Assembly: GCF_001700325.1 (NCBI RefSeq)
Contig: NZ_MATO01000061.1
Coordinates: 1-60,455, forward strand
Origin: Caryophanon latum
GTDB taxonomy: Bacteria; Bacillota; Bacilli; Bacillales_A; Planococcaceae
Length of the DNA: 60,455 nt
Direction of reading: 5' to 3'
Shown here: positions 45,496-55,400 of the stretch, one piece after another
Layout of the letters: each line of letters starts with the position of its first letter
Numbering within the stretch: the stretch's first letter is position 1
Translations under genes and position numbers: made by a program
The notes under the pieces: model-generated
Told to the model about the DNA's origin: nothing
Database searches by the model: none
The model's input: the letters and a program-made list of their open reading frames with translations, nothing else

Positions 45496-46173
45496 ATGAA
45501 GAAAATTTTCCAAAACGATTGGCAAGACGTGCTCGGAGACGAATTTCAAAAGCCGTATTACTTACAGCTGCGTGAATTTTTGAAGGAGCAATATGAAACA
45601 GCGACCGTTTATCCAGCGATGGACAACTTATGGAGCGCGTTTCATACGACGAGCTATAAAGATGTGAAAGTTGTCATTTTAGGACAAGACCCGTATCACG
45701 GACCGAATCAGGCGCACGGGATGAGCTTTTCGGTGCTACCAGGTGTGCTACAGCCGCCGAGCTTGCGCAATATGCTAAAGGAATTGCAGGAGGATATTGG
45801 CTGTACAGTTCCGAACCACGGCTATTTAATCGATTGGGCGAAGCAAGGTGTGTTGTTATTAAACACGGTGCTGACGGTGCGTCAAGGTGAGGCGCATTCG
45901 CATAAAGATCGCGGCTGGGAGCAATTTACCGATACGGTCATTCAAAAGCTTAATGAACGCGAAGAGCCGATTATTTTCGTGCTATGGGGGCGACCAGCGC
46001 AGCAAAAGCAAAAGCTTATCGATACGACGAAGCATGCGGTACTTACTGCGCCACATCCAAGTCCACTGAGCGCACATCGCGGCTTTTTCGGCAGTAAACC
46101 GTATTCGCGCATTAATGAGCAGCTTGCCGAATATGGACAGCCGCCGATTGATTGGTGCTTGTGCGATCTATAA
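45496..46173 (+). CDS. ung: Uracil-DNA glycosylase
   Basis: 225 residues. Water-activating loop [11 protein letters not shown] and leucine-loop [13 protein letters not shown] are intact; removes uracil from DNA in base-excision repair. Three in-frame starts exist (TTG 45490, ATG 45493, ATG 45496); I choose 45496, 7 nt after AAAGGAG. Followed by two small overlapping genes. Confidence 0.96.
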   Translation: MKKIFQNDWQDVLGDEFQKPYYLQLREFLKEQYETATVYPAMDNLWSAFHTTSYKDVKVVILGQDPYHGPNQAHGMSFSVLPGVLQPPSLRNMLKELQEDIGCTVPNHGYLIDWAKQGVLLLNTVLTVRQGEAHSHKDRGWEQFTDTVIQKLNEREEPIIFVLWGRPAQQKQKLIDTTKHAVLTAPHPSPLSAHRGFFGSKPYSRINEQLAEYGQPPIDWCLCDL

Positions 46174-46233
46174 AGGGCGCTTCTCAGCTAGCATGAAACG
46201 TGGTACATTTTAAACAGAAAGTAGGCGTAGTTG

Positions 46234-46407
46234 ATGAAAGTCGATTGTTTTAAATGCGCATATTTACGAATTACATGGGAGCCGGCGCATCCACGTGCGT
46301 GCGAGGCACATGGCTTTAAAACGAAGCAAATCCCATCTGCCGTCGTAAAGCAAACTTCAGGAATGGAGTGTTTATATTTCACACCGAAACGAGGGACGGC
46401 GAAATGA
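46234..46407 (+). CDS. Small four-cysteine protein downstream of ung
   Basis: 57 residues: MKVDCFKCAYLRITWEP, then HPRACEAHGF and SGMECLYFTPK. Cys5, Cys8, Cys23 and Cys46 suggest a single zinc site. Similar small proteins follow ung in Bacillales and are often mislabelled as uracil-DNA glycosylase. AGTAGGCG upstream is a weak ribosome site. Overlaps the next gene by 4 nt (ATGA). Function unknown. Confidence 0.75.
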   Translation: MKVDCFKCAYLRITWEPAHPRACEAHGFKTKQIPSAVVKQTSGMECLYFTPKRGTAK

Positions 46408-46649
46408 TTTCAAAGGAAGCATTATTACAGGCGCTTGCGAACGAGTTACAAGCAGCACAAGCAGGCGACGAGCAAGCAACGCGCGATGCACTGCTTGCGA
46501 TGCGCACGCTATGTGATGTCGCATTACAGGCAAAGCGTACTGCGGCGCCGTCAGTTACTTCGCTACAGCAAGTGACCGTTGCCCCGACGCTTCAGCCAAC
46601 GCGCATCGAAGAAGACGGCGCAAATGGTGATTCGATTTTTGATTTTTAG
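46404..46649 (+). CDS. ywdI: YwdI-like small protein
   Basis: 81 residues, helical and acidic: ISKEALLQALANELQAAQAG ... GDSIFDF. Position between ung and the DUF423 gene, helical N-terminus and acidic tail agree with Bacillus YwdI. ATG at 46404 overlaps the previous stop; the longer frame from 46368 lacks a ribosome site. Function unknown. Confidence 0.7.
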   Translation: MISKEALLQALANELQAAQAGDEQATRDALLAMRTLCDVALQAKRTAAPSVTSLQQVTVAPTLQPTRIEEDGANGDSIFDF

Positions 46650-46664
46650 AAAGGACGTAAGCAA

Positions 46665-47036
46665 ATGAAAAAAGCAATTATTGCCGGTGCGGTACATGCA
46701 TTTTTAGCAGTAGCACTTGGCGCATTCGGAGCACATGCATTAGAGGACATTCTCGATGCGTACTCAACAGATATTTGGGAAACAGCAATTCAATATCAAA
46801 TGTTCCACGCAACAGGATTAATGGTGATCGGTATTTTAATGAAAGTATTAGGGGAGTCAAAGCAATTAACGTGGGCAAGCCGCTTAATGCATGCAGGGAT
46901 TTACTTCTTCGCAGGTAGTTTAATGGTGCTTGCACTAACAGGCATCGGTGTACTTGGTGCGATTACGCCAATTGGTGGTGTGCTATTTTTAATCGCTTGG
47001 GCACTTGTTATTACAGCTGTTGTGAAAGCGAAGTAA
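46665..47036 (+). CDS. ywdK: DUF423 membrane protein (YwdK)
   Basis: 123 residues, four membrane segments. AVALGAFGAHALEDIL, WETAIQYQMFHATGLMVIGI and GIYFFAGSLMVLALTGIGVL are the DUF423 signature. AGAAAGGA precedes the ATG. Likely cotranscribed with ung and ywdI. Role unknown. Confidence 0.9.
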   Translation: MKKAIIAGAVHAFLAVALGAFGAHALEDILDAYSTDIWETAIQYQMFHATGLMVIGILMKVLGESKQLTWASRLMHAGIYFFAGSLMVLALTGIGVLGAITPIGGVLFLIAWALVITAVVKAK

Positions 47037-47048
47037 TAAAATGATGAG

Positions 47049-47085
47049 AAAAAGCGCGTACACTTTGCTGTGGCGCTCTTTTTTG
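47049..47085 (+). terminator. Terminator after ywdK
   Basis: AAAAAGCGC pairs with GCGCTCTTTTT across a 15-nt loop. Confidence 0.65.
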
Positions 47086-47101
47086 TATAGGAGGACATAC
47101 G

Positions 47102-48274
47102 ATGATTCAGCAAATAATCGAACAGCAATTTGACGAAATGGTCGCCATTCGTCGTCACTTACATATGTATCCAGAGCTATCATTTCAGGAGGTCGAAACA
47201 CCAAAATATATTGCAAATTATCACCGCAAGCTCGGCTTAGACGTACGCGAGCAAGTTGGTGGACGAGGCGTCGTCGCAACACTTCGCGGCAGTAAACCGG
47301 GCAAAACGGTAGCGATTCGTGCAGACTTTGATGCATTGCCAATTCAAGAGGAAAACGACGTAGCGTACAAATCAAAAAACGACGGCGTTATGCATGCATG
47401 TGGTCATGACGGACATACTGCCATTGCACTCGGTATCGCACGCGCACTCGTTCAAATGCAAGATGAGCTCGCAGGAAACGTCGTATTCATTCACCAATTC
47501 GCTGAGGAGCTCGCACCAGGTGGGGCAATCGCGATGATTGAAGATAACTGCTTACATGGTGTCGACGTCATTTTCGGCACGCATTTATGGGCACCGATGC
47601 CACTTGGCGACATTCAAGTGCGAAGCGGTGCGATTATGGCAGCAGCAGACGCGGTATATATCGACATTCAAGGGCGCGGTGGTCACGGTGCAGAGCCTCA
47701 CGAAACGGTCGATGCGGTGTTGACAGGCTCACAGTTCGTTACAGCGGCACAGTCGATCGTGTCACGCAAAGTCGATCCACTAAAATCTGCCGTCTATTCA
47801 ATCGGGCATTTTGAAGCAATCAATTCGTTTAATGTTATCGCCGATCGCGTCCATTTAAAAGGAACGGTGCGTACGTTTGATGACGATGTGCGCGATTTAA
47901 TGGAGCGTGAAATTGAAACGACGTTAAAGGCGGTATGTGACGCAGCAGGTGCGACGTATACATACACATATAATCGCGGCTATCCACCGGTTGTGAATCA
48001 CGAGGCAGAAACGGAATTTATCGCAAGCTGCGCAAAGCAGTACGGCAATGTGAGTGTGACACCGCCGATGATGATTGGCGAGGACTTTGGTTATTATATG
48101 CAACATGTACCAGGTACGTTTTTCTTCACCGGCGCACGCAAGCCAGAAGCGGACGTCGTGTATCCACATCACCACGCACGATTTGAGTTTGATGAGCGTG
48201 CGATGATTGTTGCGGCGAACGTGCTGCTTCATGCGACGATCGAGTATTTAGCTAGCTCAAATGGCGATGCTTAG
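47102..48274 (+). CDS. M20 family amidohydrolase
   Basis: 390-residue zinc-dependent peptidase/amidase (M20D). MHACGHDGHTAIALGIARAL, FIHQFAEELAPGGAIAMIED (FAEE for the usual QPAEE), GRGGHGAEPHETVDAV and MIGEDFGYYMQHVPG. Resembles N-acyl-amino-acid hydrolases (hippurate/IAA-amino-acid type). TAGGAGG precedes the ATG. Substrate not determined. Confidence 0.88.
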   Translation: MIQQIIEQQFDEMVAIRRHLHMYPELSFQEVETPKYIANYHRKLGLDVREQVGGRGVVATLRGSKPGKTVAIRADFDALPIQEENDVAYKSKNDGVMHACGHDGHTAIALGIARALVQMQDELAGNVVFIHQFAEELAPGGAIAMIEDNCLHGVDVIFGTHLWAPMPLGDIQVRSGAIMAAADAVYIDIQGRGGHGAEPHETVDAVLTGSQFVTAAQSIVSRKVDPLKSAVYSIGHFEAINSFNVIADRVHLKGTVRTFDDDVRDLMEREIETTLKAVCDAAGATYTYTYNRGYPPVVNHEAETEFIASCAKQYGNVSVTPPMMIGEDFGYYMQHVPGTFFFTGARKPEADVVYPHHHARFEFDERAMIVAANVLLHATIEYLASSNGDA

Positions 48275-48425
48275 TTTTGCGGCAAAATGATGTAACGTAC
48301 AATCATTTATCGCGCTTAAGTGCAAATGTGCCATTTCACCAGTTTAGCGCAAAATGAAAAGATAGAAATGATACTGCAAAATAGTTTATTGTAGTACAAG
48401 AACTTTCAAAAGGAGAGCTTGTATA

Positions 48426-48629
48426 ATGCATAAACTATCCATCTTAATTAGTATTTTTTTAAGTGCAATTTTAGCGTTTGTTATTAGTGGCTATTACGGT
48501 ATTACACCGCATCCATATTTCTTTATTATTTTAGTGGCGCTTGGGTTATTCGTTCAAACGATCATTTTCATTTTACAGTTCAAAGATATTGAAGAACCAG
48601 AAGGCAAGGCGAAAGAAGTTAAGCGTTAA
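48426..48629 (+). CDS. Small two-TM membrane protein
   Basis: 67 residues: two hydrophobic segments (about 5-22 and 30-51) and a charged tail KDIEEPEGKAKEVKR. AAAGGAGAG lies 9 nt before the ATG and a terminator follows, supporting a real gene. No family recognised. Confidence 0.7.
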   Translation: MHKLSILISIFLSAILAFVISGYYGITPHPYFFIILVALGLFVQTIIFILQFKDIEEPEGKAKEVKR

Positions 48630-48632
48630 TTG

Positions 48633-48669
48633 AAAAGAGGAGTGTGCAAATTTCGCACACTCCTCTTTA
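48633..48669 (+). terminator. Terminator after the small membrane protein
   Basis: AAAGAGGAGTGTGC pairs perfectly with GCACACTCCTCTTT. Confidence 0.88.
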
Positions 48670-48685
48670 TTAGTATTGATTTCGA

Positions 48686-48746
48686 GTTGCTTTTCACGTC
48701 GAGGCAGCCTTTCTGCAAGTTCTTCCCACAGCAGTCCGGCTTTCGT
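48686..48746. repeat. Truncated GC-rich repeat, copy 7, abutting the hemQ stop codon
   Basis: GTTGCTTTTCACGTCGAGGC is the reverse complement of the right end of the copy at 28348-28532. The fragment ends exactly where the hemQ stop codon begins, and it replaces any visible hemQ terminator. Confidence 0.7.
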
Positions 48747-49496
48747 TTAAACGGTTAAAAACTTCACTAATTTTTCGTCTGTCGCAATGTTGCCGACGAA
48801 GAATGAACCGAACTCGCCGTAGCGTGCTGATACTTCATCAAAACGCATTTCGTACACTAATTTTTTAAATTGTAATACGTCGTCTGCAAATAACGTTACG
48901 CCCCACTCGTGGTCATCAAAGCCGATTGAACCAGAAATGATTTGCTTTACTTTCCCTGCGTAGCCGCGACCAATCATGCCATGTGAACGCATTAATCCTT
49001 TACGCTCGTCCATTCCTAGCATGTACCAGTTGTCGTTACCTTGACGGCGCTTATCCATCGGGTAGAAGCATACATATTGCGCGCGTGGTAGCTCAGGGTA
49101 TAAACGTGAGCGCACGTGCGGGTTTTGATATGGATCTTCATTTGATTCGCCTGCTAAGTAGTTTGATAGCTCGACTACTGATACGTACGAATACGCTGGA
49201 ATTGTGAAATCTGCAATTTTTAATTTGTTAAACGCTGCTTCGATTTCTTGTAGCTCGTCCATCGTTTCACGTAACGTCATGAGCATGAAATCTGCCTTTT
49301 GACCAACGATTGTATAAAAAGCATGCGCGCCTGTTTTGGCAACATCTGCTTCGTTTAAGTTTGCTAAATATGCTTGGAACTCCTCGATTGCTTCTTGACG
49401 CTCTGCTTCGTCGACTAATTTCCAAGATGCCCAGTCCATTGAGCGGAAATCGTGTAATACGTACCAACCATCTAATGTAATTGCTGCTTCATTCAT
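48747..49496 (-). CDS. hemQ: Coproheme decarboxylase HemQ
   Basis: 249 residues, chlorite-dismutase-like fold. Tyr145 (FYPMDKRR) is the catalytic tyrosine and His172 ([11 protein letters not shown]) the proximal heme ligand, matching the Gram-positive numbering. Performs the last step of the coproporphyrin-dependent heme pathway with peroxide. ATG at 49496 follows AAAGGAG. Confidence 0.96.
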   Translation of the reverse strand: MNEAAITLDGWYVLHDFRSMDWASWKLVDEAERQEAIEEFQAYLANLNEADVAKTGAHAFYTIVGQKADFMLMTLRETMDELQEIEAAFNKLKIADFTIPAYSYVSVVELSNYLAGESNEDPYQNPHVRSRLYPELPRAQYVCFYPMDKRRQGNDNWYMLGMDERKGLMRSHGMIGRGYAGKVKQIISGSIGFDDHEWGVTLFADDVLQFKKLVYEMRFDEVSARYGEFGSFFVGNIATDEKLVKFLTV

Positions 49497-49627
49497 CGTT
49501 ATAAACGCTCCTTTTAGTTAAAAATCTTTTCTCTCACAGTGTAGCATAAAATAAAAAAACACGATGGCAAAAAGCGTTCCCACACCGCAACAATTTGTGT
49601 ATGCTTACATATGTAAAGGGAGATGCG

Positions 49628-49853
49628 TGTTGATTAGCTAGTCTATTGGCAGGCGTGTATTGCGGCTCGCGTTTCCGGGGCGTGGCTTGAGCCTCCTCGT
49701 CGTTCGTACCTTACGACTGTCTCACGCTTTTCCCTAAAAAGTCTCGCCGCACGCGCACTGCCATTAACATGCAACATTGATAGAACTGCGCCTGCACACT
49801 CGTGACTTTAGTCGTGAGAAGTTCATTTCAGTATAAAAACGGCTAATCAACAG
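49628..49853. mobile_element. TGTTGATTAGC-ended element with GC-rich repeat copy 8
   Basis: Perfect 11-bp inverted ends (49628-49638 and 49842-49852), flanked by GCG on both sides. The interior (minus strand) has GCGGCGAGACTTTTTAGGG ... hairpin GTCGT-9 nt-ACGAC (49699-49717) ... ACGCGAGCCGCAATACACGC. Fills the hemQ-lipL gap. Confidence 0.8.
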
Positions 49854-49879
49854 CGCTAACAAAGGGGAGAACAGTTATT

Positions 49880-50713
49880 ATGATTTTGCATCAACCAATT
49901 TGGCGCTTTATTGACCAATCGATTACGAACAAAATGAAATCACCGCTTGAGTCATTCGCAACGGACGACACGCTTTGTGAGGCAGTCGGTGCAGGCAATT
50001 CACCGTGGACGATTCGCACGTGGGTACACGATGCATCGGTCGTACTCGGCATTCAAGATCATCGTCTGCCACATTTACATGATGGGCAAGCGTATTTACA
50101 GCAGCGCGGCTACACACCAATTGTGCGCAACTCAGGCGGCTTAGCGGTCGTGCTTGATAGCGGCATTTTAAACGTGTCACTCATTATGTCAGAGCACGAT
50201 ACGCGCCTATCGATTGACGATGCGTACGAGGCGATGGTGTCGCTCATTCGCCTGTTGTTTCCTGGAGCGGCAGAGCGCATCGAAGCTTACGAAATTGTCG
50301 GCTCGTACTGTCCAGGGAGCTTCGATTTAAGCATCGACGGCAAAAAGTTTGCAGGAATTTCTCAGCGCCGCATGCGTCAAGGAATCGCCGTGCAAATTTA
50401 TATTTGTATTGAAGGCAGTGGCGCAGACCGAGCAGCACTCATTCGCGATTTTTACAGTGAGAGCTTAAAGGGCGAGACGACGAAGTTTCAATACCCACAA
50501 ATTACGCCACACGTCATGGCATCGATTAGCGAGCTCATTACGCCGATGACCGTAAGCGATGTTGTGGCACGACTGCAGCACGTCGTTATGGAGCTAACTA
50601 ACGATATGCGTTACATGCCGTTTACCGAAGAAGAAAACACACGTTATGTTTATTATTTGACGCGCATTTTAGAGCGTAACGACAAAATGCTCGACAATAT
50701 GGACAAACGATGA
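49880..50713 (+). CDS. lipL: Octanoyl-[GcvH]:protein N-octanoyltransferase LipL
   Basis: 277 residues, biotin/lipoate ligase-like fold. Acyl-thioester cysteine Cys144 in VGSYCPGSFDLSIDGKKFAG; PIVRNSGGLAVVLDSGILNV is the substrate pocket. Transfers octanoyl from GcvH to E2 subunits in Bacillus-type lipoate assembly. AAAGGGGAG precedes the ATG. Confidence 0.93.
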   Translation: MILHQPIWRFIDQSITNKMKSPLESFATDDTLCEAVGAGNSPWTIRTWVHDASVVLGIQDHRLPHLHDGQAYLQQRGYTPIVRNSGGLAVVLDSGILNVSLIMSEHDTRLSIDDAYEAMVSLIRLLFPGAAERIEAYEIVGSYCPGSFDLSIDGKKFAGISQRRMRQGIAVQIYICIEGSGADRAALIRDFYSESLKGETTKFQYPQITPHVMASISELITPMTVSDVVARLQHVVMELTNDMRYMPFTEEENTRYVYYLTRILERNDKMLDNMDKR

Positions 50714-50823
50714 ACAGAGCCGCTGTAAAAGTGCAAACACATTCTTTTTCAGTTGAAAGTCATTCGTTTTTTGCGGTAAAATAGCGTATTGAATGATTAG
50801 AATAGAAAGGGTTGAAAACGCAA

Positions 50824-51051
50824 GTGGCAAACGAATTTAAAGTTTGTGATGAGTGCCAAGCTGTCAACTTGAAAACATTAATTCCGAAGTTAAAGGACAT
50901 CGATCCAGACGCGACGATTGAAATTGGTTGCCATTCTTATTGTGGCCCAGGACGTAAAAAAACATTTACTTTCGTCAACAGTCGCCCAGTAGCTGCCTTA
51001 ACAGAGGAAGAGCTAATGGAAAAAGTAAAAGCAAAACTGAAAATGGTGTAA
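50824..51051 (+). CDS. yuzB: YuzB family protein (DUF1450)
   Basis: 75 residues with four cysteines ([18 protein letters not shown]), typical of YuzB/DUF1450. Either the TTG at 50812 or the GTG at 50824 could start it; GTG gives the usual family N-terminus ([10 protein letters not shown]) though AAAGGG is 12 nt upstream. Function unknown; possibly metal or redox related. Ends in a terminator. Confidence 0.85.
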   Translation: MANEFKVCDECQAVNLKTLIPKLKDIDPDATIEIGCHSYCGPGRKKTFTFVNSRPVAALTEEELMEKVKAKLKMV

Positions 51052-51053
51052 CA

Positions 51054-51089
51054 AAAGTGTATTCGAATTTTTTCGGATACACTTTTTTT
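51054..51089 (+). terminator. Terminator after yuzB
   Basis: AAAGTGTAT-CGAA pairs with TTCG-ATACACTTT, then a T run. Confidence 0.85.
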
Positions 51090-51196
51090 ATTGTTTCTGC
51101 TACAACTACCGCCTGCATTTCAGAACATACATTTACATATTACAAGCGCCGATTTTGATATATATACAAGGTGATTGAAATTTAGAATGTGAACGA

Positions 51197-51296
51197 GGCT
51201 CTCGAAACAAGAGGCGGACTCCTGCGGGAAAAGCGTGAGCGAGAGACTACAGGCTCGAGCCACGCCCGCGGAAAGCCTGCCTCGATGTGGAGAGCC
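51197..51296. repeat. GC-rich intergenic repeat, copy 9
   Basis: GGCTCTC at the left pairs with GAGAGCC at the right. The interior AGAGGCGGACTCCTGCGGG ... CGCCCGCGGAAAGCCTGCC matches the family but lacks the central hairpin (internal deletion). Confidence 0.8.
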
Positions 51297-51819
51297 GACG
51301 AACAAAATGCTAAAATACATTCACCGTCTATATAGATAGAATATTTTTGTGAGTATATAGTTTCAATTTTTTTGAATATAATTAGTATTTTTATATCTAA
51401 TTTGATTTGGCTAGAATTTGTAGTAAAAGTAGGTCTAATTGACTCTTTTTGATTATTACGAGTCAAAGTTGTGGTGTTTTTTAAGAGAAAATCAAGTTTT
51501 TCTTATGTGATAATAGAAAGAATATTGCTGAATCTATTTATTTTTCAATAAATCAAACAATATCGGATCATTTAATGTGAATAAAATATCTGAAAAAATG
51601 AAACAATTTAACTATTATTATTAAAGAAAAAATAAATTTACCGAAATATATAGAGATATTATTGATAATATTTTCCCGTTAATTGGTAATGTCTAATTTT
51701 TTTGCCTGCTAGAAGTCTAAAGAACTACATTTTATTTTTCCTTTATTATATTTTATGTATTGGAACTACTTCTGCGCGCAAGTTTATGAAATGGGGGGAG
51801 AAATATTAAAGAAATGAAA

Positions 51820-52097
51820 GGTTCATCACCGTAAGCTGGGGTTGACGTATAAAAGTTGCTTGAAACGAGAGGTGGACTCCAGCGGGAAAAGCGAAAGTTT
51901 CTTTTGCGACGAGTAACCGCAGGAGCACGAGCCTCGAGACCCCGCAATCGTGAGGCACGAACGACGAGGAGGCTTGAGGAAGGCGATAAGCGCCACTACA
52001 CGAGCCATCGCCTTCATGACCAACATCGTGTTCGCCTCCGCGCCCGCGGAAAGCGTGTCTCGACGTGAAAAGCAACCCTAAGTTATGGTGAAGAGCC
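51820..52097. mobile_element. Miniature element with 8-bp target duplication, long form (inserts A and B)
   Basis: Same ends as the element at 28348-28532 and flanked by the perfect direct repeat AAATGAAA (51812-51819, 52098-52105). It differs from that 185-bp copy mainly by insert A (34 bp, 51894-51927) and insert B (59 bp, 51979-52037), which account exactly for the 93-bp length difference. Insert B is itself a hairpin (GAAGGCGAT / ATCGCCTTC). No coding capacity. Confidence 0.9.
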
Positions 52098-52428
52098 AAA
52101 TGAAAGTAATTTTTGTTTAATGTAGCTAGCTAAATTCAGCTTCATAACAATTTTATAAGCTGTGAGACATGTGGATAGTCTATATTGATCGCCTTGAAAT
52201 GAAATTGCGAAATTTTTGTGAAACAATTTAGCTATATGTATTAAAGAAATCAAAAATTACTGAAAAAGTGTAGACATTACTAATTCTTTTTTAGTATTAT
52301 TTGGTAATGTAATTTATATTTATGTTTTAATTAGGTGACAAAAGGACTGAAAGGGTTATCTTTTTGAAACGTGAGAAAGGGGAGAGCGGTTTTTTGTTTT
52401 AGATCAATAAGAAAAGGGGGAGAAAGTT

Positions 52429-55400
52429 TTGAAGAATGTTAGGCTTGTTTCATTACTTGCAACAGTAATCCTTATTTTAAACATGGTATATCCAGGTTTA
52501 TTAGGATTAACGTACGCGAATGCACAAAATGAAACAACAAGATCGGCAGGCGCTGGAACTGACGGGTTAAGCTATGCCGGTAATTATTACAATGATGTAC
52601 CAGATGCCCGAAGTAATTTACTCGGTGCAGCACAAAACTTCCATATTTTTGCGGAATCAGTCAAAATTAGTGCGCATACAAATGGTAACATTGCGACGAA
52701 AATGCTTGAAACTGCCGGAAGTAACTGGGGAACGAATGTAAAAGGTAATGCAGAATTAGGTAGCATTGCTGCAGAAATTCATTACATTCAAGATTTTAAG
52801 GATTTTCATGGGAATCCGATTGTATTACGTGGAGACTACGGCGTGAAATTAGTTGTAGGCTCGGACATTGAATTATCGAATCAAAATAATTCGGAGTTCT
52901 TCTTGAAAAGTAAGCATATGAGCGATCGTAAAAAAATCGATAACTTCAAAGCGGATAACGTGTATAAAGTTCTTCATAAGGAGCAAGCAGGTGCCGCACC
53001 TTATATCGATTTTGATGCAGAGTACAAAAAGTTATATGCACAAACAAAAACATTAGCAACTATAGGTAAAGGTATTACGATTATTTTTGATGAGCATTAT
53101 AAAGGTGCCGGCAAAATTATTAAAGACGGCGTCGAAACACCGTTTAATTCATCAGAAATTGATCAAAATGAATGGAACAATAATAAAACAAATAATCAAA
53201 AATTAGCGGAGCTTGCGGGAGTATCAACAGCAGATTTCGAAAAGGCAACAGTAATTAACGTAATTGATATGAACTCTCGTAAAGTAGATCTATCAAATGC
53301 AGAAGCATATGACGGATACGTTTATGTTACTTTACCACTTGAAATGGTAACGGCAAGCCAACCAATTTATTTCGAAGGGCTTGAAACAGAGGCATTCAAT
53401 CGAGATATTATCATTAACGTAGATACAAAAGGTGCAGATACGACAATTCAAAGCCAAATCCAATTAAAGTATAAGGATGGCAGCAGTCGTACACCACATG
53501 AAACAGAATTATTCTCAAACAGTACGATACTTTGGAACTTCGTAGACAGCACGAAAGATGATTACGTGTTCACAGGTAAATTGCATGCGGGGAATACGGT
53601 GCAAGGTTCAATTTTAGCACCAGGATCTGATTTCACAAGTGGACAAAACATTGATGGAAGTATCATTGTTAAAACATTCTCAGGTTCAACTGGGGAAACA
53701 CATCGCTGGGATTTCCAAGGTGATAAAGAAGTATTTTTAACGCCGAAAGTTTGTGAAAATGTAGAAGTTTCACTTGTAGATGTAGCGAATGGAACAAAAG
53801 TTACTGTAAACGAAACAACATATACAGTAGCCGATGGGAAAATTACGTTACCGTCAACATTAGCAGGCGATTTATATGAAGTGAAAGTAGGAGACAGCGT
53901 AGTAGGTGAAATTATTATTAGTGGAGATTGTACAGCAGTATACACTTCTAATGGTGAAACACCGCCAACTTCTGAAGCGCCAAAAACAGGTGAATTAAAT
54001 GTAGAAGTTGAATTTATTGAAGCTGTCGGTTGTGAAAAAGTGACAGTAACACTTAAAACAGCTGAGGGTAATCAAGTAGAAAAGATTACAGTCGGTGAGA
54101 CGATTTACGGTATCACTGCTGATCAAGTTGTTGTAGACGGAACTTTATATGAAGTGACGGAACAAGACGGCAAAAAAGTTGTTGAAGTCGATTCAAAACA
54201 ATACGATGTGACAGCATACGATATTGAAATGACAGAATCAACTCCAACAGCAACATTTACGAATTTACTACCCGGCGAATATAAAGTTGAAACGAAACAA
54301 TCAACATGTATCGTACCAACAAACCCTGAAAATCCAGCTGTAACAGTGGATCCAGAAAACTCGCCGACAGTGAAGTTTGAAGAAACAAAAGAAGAGCCAA
54401 AAACAGGTAACATCGAAGTACCAGTAACGTTCATCGGTGGAGCAGGTTGTACAGAAAATGGTGACGTAACAGTAACGTTAAAAGATGAGCAAGGAAACAC
54501 AGTTCAAAAAGTAACGGTAGCTGACAAAGATTACGGAATTTTAAACGGCAAAGTGATTGTAGACGGAACAGTGTATGAAGTTGTAGCAGGCAAAGTAACG
54601 ATCAACGATACAGAGCTAACAGCAACAGATTACGTACAAACTGTAACGAAAACAGGCGCAGCTGAAGAAACAGTAACGACAACATTCACAAACTTAGTGC
54701 CAGGCAACTACACAGTGAGCGTGGGCAGTGAAGAATGTATCGTACCAACTGAAGAAAATCCAGGGAACGAAACGCCAGGAACAGAAAATCCAGGCAATGA
54801 AAACCTAGGAGGCTTAGAAAATCCTGAAGAGCCGACGACACCACCAAGCGTGACAGTCGAAGTACCACCAGGTGAGAGAGTAGAAGTACCATTTGAAGAA
54901 ACACGATCAACAGATGAGCCAACAACAAGCACTGTGAAAGTACCAGTGACATTTGCAGAAGGTAAAGGTTGCTTAGAAGACGGTGCAGAAGTGACTGTAA
55001 CGTTATTAACAAAAGACGGTAAAGCAGTTCAAACAATTACAGCACAAGACGGAACAGTATACGGTGTTTACAACAATGAAGCGATCATTGGCGGAAAAGT
55101 TGTAGCAGTAGAAATTTCAGAAGGTGCAACAACAGTGACAGTAAATGGCGCTGACTACACAGTAGGAACAGCAGTACAAACTGTAACAAAAGCAGCAGCA
55201 AAAACAGTTGAAGTGGTATTTGAAAACTTAGTACCAGGCGAGTACACAGTCGTTGTAGAAGCAGATGACTGTATCGTACCAGTTGAAGAAGAGCCAGAAA
55301 ACCTTGAAGATCCAACAACTGTAAACGTTCCTCCAGGTAAAACAGAGGAAGTACCATTTGAAGAAACACCACCAACATGTCTACAATCTGTGAAAGTACC

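Larger units (their letters stand above)
51090..52428. other. Long AT-rich intergenic region with repeats and a duplicated leader-like segment
   Basis: No gene seen. It holds repeat copy 9, the 8-bp-TSD element, and two related AT-rich segments (about 51598-51692 and 52219-52315), both reading TGAAACAATTTA-x-CTAT ... TATTAAAGAAA ... TTGGTAATGT. The second precedes the giant adhesin gene. AAAAGGGGGAG at 52412 is the adhesin ribosome site. Confidence 0.6.

Noticed and set aside
25949-52097. GC-rich repeats as a CRISPR array
   Set aside because: Copies are hundreds to thousands of bases apart, over 100 bp long, in both orientations and without regular spacers; no cas genes are present.
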